Shown here: piece after piece, positions 8,498 to 18,324 of the stretch
Layout of the letters: each line of letters opens with the position of its first letter
Numbering within the stretch: the first letter of the stretch is position 1
Assembly: GCF_002734215.1 (NCBI RefSeq)
Contig: NZ_NSEB01000023.1
Span: forward strand, 151,858 to 215,857
DNA length: 64,000 bases
From: Fredinandcohnia onubensis
Lineage (GTDB): Bacteria; Bacillota; Bacilli; Bacillales; Bacillaceae_L
Direction: 5' to 3'
Made by a program: the position numbers and the translations under genes
Notes under the pieces: generated by a model
Databases searched by the model: none
What the model was told of the DNA's origin: nothing
Seen by the model: only the letters and a program-made list of their open reading frames with translations

Positions 8498-9415
8498 TTA
8501 TTTTATACCTACTTGTTTTTCAAAGTTAATTAATATCTTAATGAAACTTTCAAGGTACTCCGGTGTAAAACGATCTCGTTTATAAAAAACACATGGGTCA
8601 GGTCTTATATCTACATCTGTAAATTGAAGGGATTTTATTCCTTCTAAATCATTTGTTGACCACGTATCAAAATAAAATTTAGGTATGATCGAAATTCCCA
8701 TACCTAATCTAACTAGTTCTCTTGTTGATTCATTATTTTCAGTTGAAAAAATAATGTTTTCCTTAAATTCTTCGCCAAATATAGATAGAATATATTCTCT
8801 TATTAATCCGGCACGATATAAAATAAGCTGTTCACTAGATAAATCGATTATCGAGATTTTATTTTTAGTTGAAAGTGGGTGATTCGTTGAAACAATTACA
8901 ATATACTCATCTTTAAACAATATTTTACATTCAGTATTGTTTATTTCCATTTTTTGACGAGTTTTATTGTTTATTGGTGCTACGACGATGTCCAATTTAT
9001 TACTAAATAATAACTCACTTAATTCCAATACACCACCTTGTACAACATTAAGTTTTACCTTTGGGTATTGTTGATGAAATAATTGGAACAATCTAGGTAA
9101 ATACCGAATAGCGGTTAGTGGACCTATTCCCAAATGTATTTGGCCACTTAGAGGGTTTGAAATTTCGTTAATTTGTTGTTCCAGATCTTGGACTAAAGTT
9201 AAAATGTTACGTATTCTAGGTAGTAGTAATTCACCTTCCTTAGTTAGATTTATTATTCTTCCGTTTTTTTCAAATAAAGGAAAGCCTATTTCCTCCTCAA
9301 ACTTTTTAATTTGTTGACTTATTGTTGGTTCAGTGACAAATAGTTGCCTTGCTGCTTCTCTCATCGTCCCATAATGTACGATATTTTCAATGTATTCAAG
9401 TTGACGCAGGTTCAT
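8498..9415 (-). CDS. LysR-family regulator, probable controller of the regulon
   Basis: A 305-residue LysR-type regulator. The N-terminus MNLRQLEYIENIVHYGTMREAARQLFVTEPTISQQIKKFE is the helix-turn-helix; the effector domain runs from about residue 90. I place the start at 9415, where GAGGAG lies 7 nt upstream; 35 further in-frame codons up to 9520 look non-coding. The gene diverges from the ABC transporter operon across a 477-bp gap that contains the LysR-type dyad at 9709-9735. That dyad recurs before the acyl-CoA and TRAP operons, so this protein is the best candidate activator for all three. The effector is probably a pathway intermediate. The domain pair is certain; the regulon is inferred. 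Confidence 0.9.
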   Translation of the reverse strand: MNLRQLEYIENIVHYGTMREAARQLFVTEPTISQQIKKFEEEIGFPLFEKNGRIINLTKEGELLLPRIRNILTLVQDLEQQINEISNPLSGQIHLGIGPLTAIRYLPRLFQLFHQQYPKVKLNVVQGGVLELSELLFSNKLDIVVAPINNKTRQKMEINNTECKILFKDEYIVIVSTNHPLSTKNKISIIDLSSEQLILYRAGLIREYILSIFGEEFKENIIFSTENNESTRELVRLGMGISIIPKFYFDTWSTNDLEGIKSLQFTDVDIRPDPCVFYKRDRFTPEYLESFIKILINFEKQVGIK

Positions 9416-9708
9416 AAACTCACTCCTCTTGGTTAATATTCTTCTTTTTCCATTAGGGATATATGAATTTCGTTTGAAACACAGAAGGTTTATATTACAA
9501 CACTGATGCGTATTGATCATCCAACGATAACGATAACAATGAATTAAAAAAGTTTATCAACTATGCATTTGGTTGCAAGAATATCATATTCAACGCCGAT
9601 ATTTTACATATTGTATTACCCTATTGCTATTATAGAACCTTTTATAATAAAGAATATTTAAGTAGGTAGTTAATTTAATATTATTATTACCTATAGAAGA
9701 AGTGGTCT

Positions 9709-9735
9709 TAATTGATAGATAATAGTTATAGATTA
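9709..9735. promoter_or_regulatory. LysR-type operator, site B of three
   Basis: TAATTGATAG, 7 nt, TTATAGATTA. The left arm shares ATTGATAG with sites A and C, the spacer is the same length, and T9716 to A9728 gives T-N11-A. The centre (9722) is 49 bp before the -10 candidate at 9771. It lies in the gap between divergent LysR and substrate-binding-protein genes. Confidence 0.6.
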
Positions 9736-9770
9736 TAAAAAGTAACTAATATTTAAACTATTCAAATTAT

Positions 9771-9776
9771 TATAAC
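9771..9776 (+). promoter_or_regulatory. -10 candidate of ABC operon promoter
   Basis: TATAAC, one base from consensus, downstream of LysR-type site B with no clear -35. It predicts a leader of roughly 110 nt that contains the cre-like site at 9839. Confidence 0.4.
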
Positions 9777-9838
9777 ATTAATATTAGTAATTATTAAATA
9801 GAAAGGAGAGAATTAGTTCAAAATGATATGAAATGGAA

Positions 9839-9852
9839 TGAAAGCGCTTTTA
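9839..9852. promoter_or_regulatory. cre-like catabolite control site
   Basis: TGAAAGCGCTTTTA matches the CcpA cre consensus TGWAANCGNTNWCA at all but one position. It lies between the predicted promoter and the start at 9893, where CcpA binding blocks elongation. Confidence 0.5.
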
Positions 9853-9892
9853 AGTAATTTTGACAATTGTTTTAATTTTGGGGGGGAGAGCA

Positions 9893-11455
9893 ATGAGAAT
9901 AAACAAATTTGGCATAATGATAGCATTTTTGATAATACTGTTGTTTGGATGTAGTGGAAAAGAAGTAGGTAGTACATCAGATGAAAATAATGCTAGTAAA
10001 GAAATTTATGGTGAGGAATTGCACTACGCAATTAATGCGCAACCACCAACAATTGATCCCCATATAACAACATCATCAGCTACAAGAGATGTAGCCATTC
10101 ATATATTTGAAACACTTGTCACATTAAATTCGAAGTATGAAGTTGTCCCTATGTTGGCGAAATCATGGGAAGAAAGTGATGATGGATTAACATACACTTT
10201 CCATTTAAGACAAGGTGTAAAGTTCCATAATGGCAAAGAAATGACAGCTGAAGATGTGGTAGCTTCGATGAATCGATGGCAAGAAAATGCTAAAGTAGAA
10301 GTTTTAAAAGGTGCTACTTTCGAGGCAATTGATAAGTATATTGTCACATTAACAGTGAAGGAACCATCTTTGTTCGTTTTACCTTCCCTCACACCTACTC
10401 TCCAAATCTCTGGAATCATGCCGAAGGAAGTAGTTGAAAGTGCCACAGATATAGGGGTAGAAGAATATATTGGAACAGGACCATTCAAATTCGTCGATTG
10501 GAAACAAGACCAGAATATCCAGCTTGCCAAATTTGAAGATTATCAAATGGTTGATACTTCTGCGGATGGTCTTGGTGGAAAAAAGGAAGCCTTAGTTGAA
10601 AATTTATACTTCCAAATTGTCCTAGATCCTTCCACGAGGCTTGCTGGCCTTCAATCAGGACAATATCACATAGGTTACGCTTATGAACCTGATGTAGTTT
10701 CACTTTTAGAGAGGGATAAAAATTTTAATGTTTATGCTCCAGTATTTGGATACACGAATCTTGTTTTTAATAAAAATGCAGGCTTAATGACAAATCAAAA
10801 AATGAGGCAAGCAATTAATGCAGCCCTTGATATGGAGGCCATAGCAGAAACCTCACTTGTTGATAATTACAGATTGTATTCTAGTATTATGGTGAAAGAA
10901 CAAGACAATTGGTACAGTGAAGCTGGTAGCGAACATTATAACCAAAACGATCCTGAAAAAGCAAAGAGCTTATTAGAGGAAGCAGGATATAATGGGGAAA
11001 CAGTTAGAATACTAACTACACGTGAGTATTCTTATATGTACAATTCAAGTGTGGTTATAAAAGAACAGCTTGAAAAAGTAGGAATTAAGACAGAAGTAGA
11101 AGTATACGATTGGCCGACAACCTTGAGTAGACGAAGTGATCCGAATAATTGGGAGTTATTTGTATCTGGATTCCCTACGTCAGCAACTCCTATTGAGCAG
11201 TTGCAATATAGTCCTGGCTACATTGACGGACCTGAAGATGAGAAAACCGAAGAATTATTGCAAAAAATAAGAACTGCAAAAACCCAAGAAGAAGCATCTA
11301 AATATTGGGATGAATTACAGGGTTATTCATGGGAATACCTTCCATTAATAAAAATTGCAGACTATACATTACCTTCAGCGGCAACTGTTAAGGTTGAAGG
11401 CTTAACATTCTTTAGTACCGGACCAGTTCTTTGGAATACTAGAGTTGCAGAATAA
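9893..11455 (+). CDS. ABC transporter substrate-binding lipoprotein, Opp/Dpp family
   Basis: A 520-residue family 5 solute-binding protein. A lipoprotein signal ends at LLFGCSGK with Cys20 as the lipidation site. The mature part has the family opening YGEELHYAINAQPPTIDPH and SWEESDDGLTYTFHLRQGVKFHNGKEMTAEDV. The ATG at 9893 follows a GGGGGGAGAG ribosome site; an in-frame ATT/TTG further upstream lacks one. It captures the operon's substrate outside the cell for the two permeases and two ATPases that follow. Members bind peptides, opines, nickel or other small organic ligands, so specificity is open. The downstream deacetylase-like, aminotransferase and dehydrogenase genes suggest an N-acylated amine. 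Confidence 0.92.
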   Translation: MRINKFGIMIAFLIILLFGCSGKEVGSTSDENNASKEIYGEELHYAINAQPPTIDPHITTSSATRDVAIHIFETLVTLNSKYEVVPMLAKSWEESDDGLTYTFHLRQGVKFHNGKEMTAEDVVASMNRWQENAKVEVLKGATFEAIDKYIVTLTVKEPSLFVLPSLTPTLQISGIMPKEVVESATDIGVEEYIGTGPFKFVDWKQDQNIQLAKFEDYQMVDTSADGLGGKKEALVENLYFQIVLDPSTRLAGLQSGQYHIGYAYEPDVVSLLERDKNFNVYAPVFGYTNLVFNKNAGLMTNQKMRQAINAALDMEAIAETSLVDNYRLYSSIMVKEQDNWYSEAGSEHYNQNDPEKAKSLLEEAGYNGETVRILTTREYSYMYNSSVVIKEQLEKVGIKTEVEVYDWPTTLSRRSDPNNWELFVSGFPTSATPIEQLQYSPGYIDGPEDEKTEELLQKIRTAKTQEEASKYWDELQGYSWEYLPLIKIADYTLPSAATVKVEGLTFFSTGPVLWNTRVAE

Positions 11456-11531
11456 GAGGTTCGCTCCTATTTTATATCTTAAATAGGATCTCCATATTTT
11501 CAATATCTTGCTTAGAAAAGGGGGGGGATTT

Positions 11532-12482
11532 TTGAAAAGCTTCGTTATTAAACGCATAATTTACCTTATTCCGATTCTGTTCATCGTTTCTGTAATCGTT
11601 TTTATGATTATTCATTTAACTCCCGGTGATCCTGCCGCAGCCATACTCGGGAGTCAAGCTACTCCAGAACAAGTTAATGAATTACGGATTCAACTGGGTC
11701 TGAATGTTCCAATTTATCAACAATATATCAATTGGATTTTAGGTATATTTCAAGGAGATTTAGGATATTCGTACTTTATGAGGCAATCAGTCGGTATGGC
11801 AATTTTTACACATCTCGGTCCCACAATTTCATTGGCCGTTTTAGCGCAATTGGTAGCCATCTTAATCGGGATTCCGTTTGGTATCATAGCTGCAAATCGA
11901 AAAGGGTCATTTTTGGATCAGATGTTTATGGGGCTGTCATTATTAGGACTTGCGGTGCCAAGTTTTTTACTAGGATTATTTCTTATCATATTGTTTGCAG
12001 GGATGCTACAATGGTTGCCAGTTGCAGGATATGTGCCATTAAGCGAAGGGGTATTGGAACATTTGAAATATTTAATCATGCCTGTAATTGCATTAGGGAG
12101 TATGCAAATTGCATTGACTGCTAGAATGACAAGAACGGCAATGTTGGATATCCTCAATCAGGACTATATAAAAACTGCACGTTCAAAGGGTTTAAAAGAG
12201 CATCGTGTCATTTATAAACATGCTTTTAAAAACGCTATTTTACCAGTCTTAACAGTTATAGGCCAGTCATTTGGAATTTTAGTAGCTGGGGCAGCCGTCA
12301 CAGAAACAATTTTTAATATACCTGGTATTGGCCAGCTAATTATTAACTCTATTGCACGGCGTGACTTTCCGGTCATACAAGGCATTGTATTATTTGTGGC
12401 AGTTGTTTATGTTTTTATCAATTTAGTAGTTGATTTCTTATATGGTGTCTTCGATCCAAGGGTTAGGCTAAAAGAAAAATAG
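11532..12482 (+). CDS. ABC transporter permease, DppB/OppB-like
   Basis: About 316 residues with six hydrophobic segments. N-terminal SFVIKRIIYLIPILFIVSVIVF and the motif HLTPGDPAAAILG are typical of DppB/GsiC-type permeases. The cytoplasmic EAA-like loop is at DYIKTARSKGLKEHRVIYKHAF. Translation probably begins at the TTG at 11532, just after a run of G residues that serves as ribosome site; the in-frame TTG at 11508 lies before that run. It forms the membrane channel with the next gene product. The 76-bp gap from the binding-protein gene has no strong hairpin. Confidence 0.92.
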   Translation: MKSFVIKRIIYLIPILFIVSVIVFMIIHLTPGDPAAAILGSQATPEQVNELRIQLGLNVPIYQQYINWILGIFQGDLGYSYFMRQSVGMAIFTHLGPTISLAVLAQLVAILIGIPFGIIAANRKGSFLDQMFMGLSLLGLAVPSFLLGLFLIILFAGMLQWLPVAGYVPLSEGVLEHLKYLIMPVIALGSMQIALTARMTRTAMLDILNQDYIKTARSKGLKEHRVIYKHAFKNAILPVLTVIGQSFGILVAGAAVTETIFNIPGIGQLIINSIARRDFPVIQGIVLFVAVVYVFINLVVDFLYGVFDPRVRLKEK

Positions 12483-12496
12483 AAAGGAGACATAGG

Positions 12497-13384
12497 ATGG
12501 AGGTTAGTACAAAATACGAAGAGATTATTTCAATTAAAAAAGAGTTAAAAAAAGAACAGCGAAATTTGTTTATTAAACAATTTTTTATAAATAAATTAGC
12601 TATAACAGGACTAGTTTTAATTATCATCCTAACCTTGTTAGCTATTATTGGGCCTGCAGTTGCAAAGTATGATCCATATGAAATGGTAGCCCAAGATCGC
12701 CTGTTGGGGCCGAATATGGATCATTGGTTGGGAACCGACAATTTGGGTCGTGATTTGTTTTCTAGGGTAGCAAGTGGAGCACAAGTATCAATGGGCGTAG
12801 GATTTTCTGTTGCTATCATAACTTCCATAATTGGAATGGTAATCGGCCTGTATGCAAGTTACTATCGGCTGTTGGATAATGTTTTAATGAGGATTTGCGA
12901 TGGCTTAATGTCTTTTCCTGCAATTCTTTTAGCTATTGCCCTTATGGCTGCCCTAGGACCAAGTACAAAAAATGTCATAATTTCGTTAGCGATAGTGTAT
13001 ACACCCCATGTTGCTCGGGTTGTGCGCTCAGCTGCTATAGTGATACGGGAAGAAACATATATTGAAGCGATTAGAGCACAGGGGGCTTCCTCATGGAGAA
13101 TCATCTGGGGACATATCGCACCTAATACAATTTCACCTCTCATTGTTCAAGCTACATTTATTTTTGCTAATGCGATTATCGTTGAGGCAGCTTTGAGTTT
13201 CCTAGGGGCGGGTGTTCCTACTCCTGATCCTAGCTGGGGAAATATCTTATATGATGGCAAATTAGTAATATTCAGTTCCTGGTGGATGGTTGTTTTTCCT
13301 GGAATATGCATCAGTTTATCGGTTTTAGGGTTAAATCTGTTCGGGGATGGGCTACGCGATATATTGGACCCTCACTCAAAATAA
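12497..13384 (+). CDS. ABC transporter permease, DppC/OppC-like
   Basis: A 295-residue DppC-type permease. It has the N-terminal soluble stretch, then FFINKLAITGLVLIII, the periplasmic motif HWLGTDNLGRDLFSR, and the ATPase-contact loop YIEAIRAQGASSWRIIWGHIAPN. The AAAGGAG ribosome site is close to the preceding gene's stop, so the two permeases are translated together. It pairs with the DppB-like protein to form the pore. Confidence 0.93.
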   Translation: MEVSTKYEEIISIKKELKKEQRNLFIKQFFINKLAITGLVLIIILTLLAIIGPAVAKYDPYEMVAQDRLLGPNMDHWLGTDNLGRDLFSRVASGAQVSMGVGFSVAIITSIIGMVIGLYASYYRLLDNVLMRICDGLMSFPAILLAIALMAALGPSTKNVIISLAIVYTPHVARVVRSAAIVIREETYIEAIRAQGASSWRIIWGHIAPNTISPLIVQATFIFANAIIVEAALSFLGAGVPTPDPSWGNILYDGKLVIFSSWWMVVFPGICISLSVLGLNLFGDGLRDILDPHSK

Positions 13385-13458
13385 TAGGATAGTAGTTTTA
13401 GAAATCTAATCAATAAGTAGGGCAGGTTTTAGAGGGGGAAATAAAAGGGGGGATAATA

Positions 13459-14478
13459 ATGGCTTCTAATCCGCTATTGCAAATCAAAGAATTAAAAACA
13501 CATTTTCAAACAAAACGTGGTCGGGTAACCGCGGTAGATGGAATTACCCTTCATGTAAATGAAGGTGAAATCTTAGGCGTAGTTGGTGAATCTGGGTGTG
13601 GAAAAAGCGTCATGTCACAGTCTATTCTAAGACTATTTGATGAGAAACATAATGTTCAATACAACGGTGATATTCAGTTTGAAAATAAAAGTTTGCTTAA
13701 AATGTCGAAAAGCAATATGAGAAAAATTAGGGGTAATGACATATCGATGATTTTCCAAGATCCGTTAAGTTCTCTAAACCCAGTCTATACGATTGGGAAC
13801 CAAATTGCAGAACCTTATATTCAGCATCAAAAATTGCCCAAAAAACAAGCGTATGAAAAAGCGATTACGATGTTAAGGCTGACCGGAATCCCTGATCCTG
13901 ATAAGAGAATTAATGAGTATCCTCACGAATTATCAGGAGGTATGAGACAACGTGTAATGATTGCGATGGCACTAGCTTGTCAGCCTAAACTCTTAATTGC
14001 AGATGAACCAACAACTGCTCTGGACGTGACAATACAAGCTCAAATCCTCGATTTGATTGTTCAATTAAATCGAGAGATGAATATGGGTGTGATATTTATA
14101 ACCCATGATCTTGGAGTGGTGGCAGAAGTTTGTAGCCGTGTTGTTGTTATGTACCTAGGGCAAATCGTTGAGGAAGCGAATGTTGAGATTCTTTTTGACC
14201 GACCTCTTCATCCTTATACAAAAGGACTACTTAAGTCAATTCCACAAATAGACGGTGACAGATCACAAGAACTGCATGTTATTGAAGGGGCAGTTCCCTC
14301 TTTGCGTGAAGTTTCAAAAGGTTGTCGGTTTGCTTCAAGGTGTACATTTGCGGATAATCTTTGCCAATCCGAAATGCCCCAATTAGAAACATACAAAACG
14401 GGACAAAAAGTCAGGTGTTGGCATTTTGAAGAAATATTGCAAAAAGGAGAAACAGGATATGTCGATAGCAACTTATAA
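13459..14478 (+). CDS. ABC transporter ATPase, DppD/OppD-like
   Basis: A 339-residue ATPase. Walker A GESGCGKS is near residue 40, Q-loop IFQDPLSSLNP near 97, signature LSGGMRQRV near 155, Walker B LLIADEPTTALD near 177 and the switch His in ITHDLGVVAE. The C-terminal oligopeptide-type extension carries Cys residues (GCRFASRC, NLC, RCW) that can bind an iron-sulfur cluster in this family. The gene overlaps the start of the next ATPase by 20 nt. It powers uptake by the operon's importer from the cytoplasmic face. Confidence 0.94.
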   Translation: MASNPLLQIKELKTHFQTKRGRVTAVDGITLHVNEGEILGVVGESGCGKSVMSQSILRLFDEKHNVQYNGDIQFENKSLLKMSKSNMRKIRGNDISMIFQDPLSSLNPVYTIGNQIAEPYIQHQKLPKKQAYEKAITMLRLTGIPDPDKRINEYPHELSGGMRQRVMIAMALACQPKLLIADEPTTALDVTIQAQILDLIVQLNREMNMGVIFITHDLGVVAEVCSRVVVMYLGQIVEEANVEILFDRPLHPYTKGLLKSIPQIDGDRSQELHVIEGAVPSLREVSKGCRFASRCTFADNLCQSEMPQLETYKTGQKVRCWHFEEILQKGETGYVDSNL

Positions 14479-15442
14479 GGAAAATGAACCTCTTCTTAAA
14501 GTAAACGGATTAAAAAAATATTTTCCAGTAAAAAGTGTATTAGGTAAGGTGGAAAGTCAAGTCAAAGCTATCAACAATGTTTCTTTTGAATTATTTGAAG
14601 GGGAGACATATGGGTTAGTTGGTGAATCGGGATGCGGGAAAAGTACGACAGGCAGAACCTTACTTAGGTTAATTGAGCCGACAGAAGGTTCCGCAATTTA
14701 CCAAAATAATGATATCTTTCAATTATCCGAAAAAGAGCTTCGGAATGTTAGACGAGAATTACAGATGGTATTTCAGGATCCATATTCCTCATTAAACCCG
14801 AAAAAAAGAATCGGAAGCATTCTAGAAGAACCCTTAAAGATTCACAAGTTAGGTACAAAAGATGAGTGGACAGATCGTGTAATGGATATTCTTTGTAAAG
14901 TTGGTTTACGTCATGAACACTATTACCGTTACCCACATGAATTCTCAGGGGGGCAAAGACAGCGTATAGGTTTAGCGAGGGCTTTAGTGGTTAATCCAAA
15001 AGTCATTATTTGTGATGAACCCGTTTCTGCTCTAGATGTATCTATTCAATCGCAAATTATCAATTTATTAAGAAGGCTACAAGGTGAATTTAAGCTAACC
15101 TACCTATTTATAGCCCATGATATAAGTGTTATACGTCATATTTCAGATCGAATAGGCGTCATGTACTTAGGGGAAATAGTTGAAGAGGCAACCACTGAAA
15201 ACCTGTTTTCAGAGCCACTCCATCCCTACACACAATCTTTGCTTTCTGCTGTGCCACTTCCAAATCCAAAGAGAAATAGAAATAGAATCATCCTAAAGGG
15301 GGAAATCCCGTCCCCTCTAAATCCACCTACTGGCTGTGCATTTCATACAAGATGTCCTCTTGCTATGGATATTTGTAAAAAAGAAAGTCCTATAAAGAAA
15401 GAAGTAGCGAGTGGACACAAAGTTTTATGTCATCTGTACTAA
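14459..15442 (+). CDS. ABC transporter ATPase, DppF/OppF-like
   Basis: A 327-residue ATPase with Walker A GESGCGKST, Q-loop VFQDPYSSLNP, signature FSGGQRQRIGLARAL, Walker B VIICDEPVSALD and the C-terminal GCAFHTRCPLAMDIC motif. The ATG at 14459 follows AAAAAGGAG; in-frame codons from 14426 lie inside the previous gene. The overlap with OppD indicates coupled translation and a heterodimeric ATPase. Confidence 0.94.
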   Translation: MSIATYKENEPLLKVNGLKKYFPVKSVLGKVESQVKAINNVSFELFEGETYGLVGESGCGKSTTGRTLLRLIEPTEGSAIYQNNDIFQLSEKELRNVRRELQMVFQDPYSSLNPKKRIGSILEEPLKIHKLGTKDEWTDRVMDILCKVGLRHEHYYRYPHEFSGGQRQRIGLARALVVNPKVIICDEPVSALDVSIQSQIINLLRRLQGEFKLTYLFIAHDISVIRHISDRIGVMYLGEIVEEATTENLFSEPLHPYTQSLLSAVPLPNPKRNRNRIILKGEIPSPLNPPTGCAFHTRCPLAMDICKKESPIKKEVASGHKVLCHLY

Positions 15443-15541
15443 ATTACATGATTTATGAAATTTATCTTGCTATCACTAAGAATTATTAATTCATAACTAA
15501 AAGTTAGAACTTGAAATCAAACTTTAAAGGGGAGTTCAGAT

Positions 15542-16651
15542 TTGAGTCAAAAAACGGCCTTTATATGTGATGAAAGCTATTTCTGGCATAATCCAGGAAA
15601 TGGTGCGCTAGGTCATCTTCCAGGAGGTTACATAGAGCCATACATTTATGCAGAAAATCCAGAGTCAAAAAGGAGAGTGAAAAATCTCTTAGAACGCTGT
15701 GGGTTAATAAATAAACTCAAGCTCATAAGTCCGAAAGATGCGACCCAGTCAGAAGTAGAGTATTATCATACGACCAATTACATTGAGAAAGTGAAAGAAT
15801 TAAGTAATACAACTGGTGGAGATGCAGGAAAGTCAGCCATCGTAGGTAGGGGTTCATACGAAATAGCCTTAAAATCTGTTGGAGGAGCTATAACTGCGGT
15901 TGATAAGGTTATGCAGGGTGAAGTTGATAATGCATATGCATTGACTCGTCCACCAGGTCATCATGCTGAAAGTGATATTGGTATTGGCTTTTGTATATTC
16001 AATAACATAGCAATAGCAGCTTTACACGCAAAGAGGGTATATAACTTAAAAAGAATCTTAATACTTGATTGGGATGTACATCATGGGAATGGAACAGAGA
16101 AAGCTTTTTATTCAGACTCTGAAGTTTTATATATTTCTTTACATCAAGAAAATTATTACCCTGCGGGCAGCGGACTAGTTGAACATACGGGGGTAGATAA
16201 TGGACTTGGCTACAATGTAAATGTACCATTGCCTGCTGGAACTGGGGATGTTGGTTATATTTATGCCTTGGAGAAAGTCGTTAAACCGATAGCTGACCGT
16301 TTTAAACCAGAGTTAATATTGTTATCCGCCGGTCAAGATGCAAGTATGTTTGATCCAATGGGGCGTATGATAGTTACGGCCAAGGGATATGGAGAAATGA
16401 CATCTATATTAATGGAGATTGCGAATAAACATTGTAACGGTCGTTTAGTAGCTGTTCATGAAGGCGGCTATAGTGCATCATACGTTCCTTTTTGTACTTT
16501 GAGTATAATAGAATCATTAAGTGGTATAGATGCAGAAGTAGTTGACCCATTCGTACAAGGTAACCATGAACTACCGTCAGTAGTAACAAATGATCTAAAA
16601 AAATCAATAGAGAGAGTTATAAATACACAATTAAATTATTGGAATATTTAA
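15542..16651 (+). CDS. Histone deacetylase-like amidohydrolase (class II HDAC family)
   Basis: A 369-residue protein of the HDAC/acetylpolyamine-amidohydrolase/HDAH superfamily, zinc enzymes that remove acyl groups from amines. The active-site His pair is H140-H141 in RPPGHHAE. Zinc ligands are D178 and H180 in DWDVHHGNGT and D266 in SAGQDASMFDP. The start is the TTG at 15542 after GGGGAG. Bacterial members hydrolyse acetylated polyamines, acetoin-related compounds or other amides, not histones. It sits between an Opp-type importer and aldehyde dehydrogenase plus aminotransferase genes, a layout that suggests deacylation of an imported N-acyl amine as the first catabolic step. The natural substrate is unknown. 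Confidence 0.88.
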   Translation: MSQKTAFICDESYFWHNPGNGALGHLPGGYIEPYIYAENPESKRRVKNLLERCGLINKLKLISPKDATQSEVEYYHTTNYIEKVKELSNTTGGDAGKSAIVGRGSYEIALKSVGGAITAVDKVMQGEVDNAYALTRPPGHHAESDIGIGFCIFNNIAIAALHAKRVYNLKRILILDWDVHHGNGTEKAFYSDSEVLYISLHQENYYPAGSGLVEHTGVDNGLGYNVNVPLPAGTGDVGYIYALEKVVKPIADRFKPELILLSAGQDASMFDPMGRMIVTAKGYGEMTSILMEIANKHCNGRLVAVHEGGYSASYVPFCTLSIIESLSGIDAEVVDPFVQGNHELPSVVTNDLKKSIERVINTQLNYWNI

Positions 16652-16808
16652 AATTGATTAATAATACCCGTTGTGATTACATTTACTAGTCTAGTCACAT
16701 AGTAAAGTTATTTTAGAAATTTAAGAATAGTATTACCACATCGCCCTAATATTTGTTGAATAGGTAAAAGGTTTTAATGCAAAAAAATGAGATTTGGGAG
16801 TTGGTAAG

Positions 16809-18236
16809 ATGTTTATTAATAACGAATGGATTCAAACCGAAAAAACGTTGAATATTTCAAATCCTGCAACTGGTGAAATTGTTGATAAGGTCTATCTTGT
16901 AGGTAAGGAAGAAACAGAAAGTGCAATTAAAGCTGCAAAAGATGCTTTCATTACTTGGTCAAGCAAAACATCAGAAGAACGTTCAGCATATTTAAATAGA
17001 GTTGCTGAGAAATTGGAAGAAAGAAAGGAACATTTAGCCAGAATCATAACAATGGAAATGGGAAAATCAATCCATAATGCAAGATATGAGGTAGGAAGTG
17101 CAGTTTCCTTTTTTAGGTGGTATGCAGAGGAAGGGAAACGAGTTTATGGAGATACAATACCATCAAATTCTGAAAATAAACGTTTTACCGCCATAAAGCA
17201 ACCTGTGGGAGTTGTAGGTGCTATAACCCCTTGGAACTTTCCATTATCTATGACAGCAAGAAAATTAGGTCCTGCTTTAGCAGTTGGTTGTACAGTGATA
17301 TTAAAGCCTTCCAAGGAAGCTCCATTGTCTTCTGTGGAATTATTTAAAATTTTCTCTGAGATTGATTTACCAAAAGGAGTGGTAAATCTGGTTATTGGGG
17401 AATCCGCTCCCATTGCAGAAGCTTTAATGGAAAGCCCTGATGTGAGGAAAATATCATTCACTGGTTCCACAGATGTCGGAAAACTATTAATTCGTCAATC
17501 AGCTGATACCGTTAAAAGAGTTTCTATGGAACTCGGGGGACACGCACCGTTTATTGTATTCGATGATGCTGATTTGGAATTAGCAGTACAAGGGGCGATT
17601 AGTAGTAAGTATGCATCGTCAGGGCAACAATGTGTCTGTGCTAATCGAATATATGTTCATGATTCTATTTATGATAAATTTGCTCATTTACTTAAAGAAC
17701 AAGTATTTAAATTAACAGTAGGTAACGGATTAGATGAAAACACCACGATTGGACCGTTGGTTAATGAGGCCGGTTTAATAAAAGCACACGAACATGTTGA
17801 AGATGCCGTTCATAACGGTGCAAAGGTTATGTGCGGTGGGAATAGAATTACAGAAGGAGAATATTCAAAAGGTTATTTTTATGCCCCAACAGTTTTATTA
17901 GACGTAACGGAAGAGATGAAAGTGGCTCATGAAGAAACATTTGGGCCTGTTGCTCCGCTTATTCGATTTAGTGAAGAAAACGATGTAATTGAAAAGGCAA
18001 ATAATACTCAATACGGTCTAGCTTCTTACTTTTATACAAATGATTTGTCTAGAATGCATAGAGTTGCAGAAAAACTGGAGTATGGAATGGTAGGAGTTAA
18101 TGATCCTGCACCCTTTGCCGTACAAGCACCATTCGGAGGGGTTAAAGAAAGCGGAATTGGCCGAGAGGGGGGGAAGTACGGCTTAGAAGATTATTTGGAG
18201 TATAAGTTGATCTCTGTGTCAATAAAGAACAATTAA
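16809..18236 (+). CDS. NAD(P)-dependent aldehyde dehydrogenase
   Basis: A 475-residue aldehyde dehydrogenase related to succinate-semialdehyde and aminoaldehyde dehydrogenases. The general base is Glu241 in ELGGHAPF, the nucleophile Cys275 in SGQQCVCANR, the cofactor loop FTGSTDVGK (218-226) and TPWNFPLSM. I chose the ATG at 16809, with TGGGAG 7 nt before it, over the TTG at 16794. It follows the amidohydrolase by 157 bp and precedes a class III aminotransferase by 88 bp. Together these would turn an omega-amino compound into a semialdehyde and then a carboxylic acid ready for the CoA-transferases upstream. Substrate inferred from context only. Confidence 0.92.
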   Translation: MFINNEWIQTEKTLNISNPATGEIVDKVYLVGKEETESAIKAAKDAFITWSSKTSEERSAYLNRVAEKLEERKEHLARIITMEMGKSIHNARYEVGSAVSFFRWYAEEGKRVYGDTIPSNSENKRFTAIKQPVGVVGAITPWNFPLSMTARKLGPALAVGCTVILKPSKEAPLSSVELFKIFSEIDLPKGVVNLVIGESAPIAEALMESPDVRKISFTGSTDVGKLLIRQSADTVKRVSMELGGHAPFIVFDDADLELAVQGAISSKYASSGQQCVCANRIYVHDSIYDKFAHLLKEQVFKLTVGNGLDENTTIGPLVNEAGLIKAHEHVEDAVHNGAKVMCGGNRITEGEYSKGYFYAPTVLLDVTEEMKVAHEETFGPVAPLIRFSEENDVIEKANNTQYGLASYFYTNDLSRMHRVAEKLEYGMVGVNDPAPFAVQAPFGGVKESGIGREGGKYGLEDYLEYKLISVSIKNN

Positions 18237-18324
18237 TTAACAGATGTACTATGTGAATTAACTTACTTAAATCCTATTTAATACAATAAAAAGGACATCA
18301 AAACTACTTTTAGGAGTGATATTG

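Noticed and set aside
10099..10530. 143-codon open frame on the minus strand
   Set aside because: Antisense to the substrate-binding-protein gene, whose coding pattern is clear; no ribosome site or family likeness.
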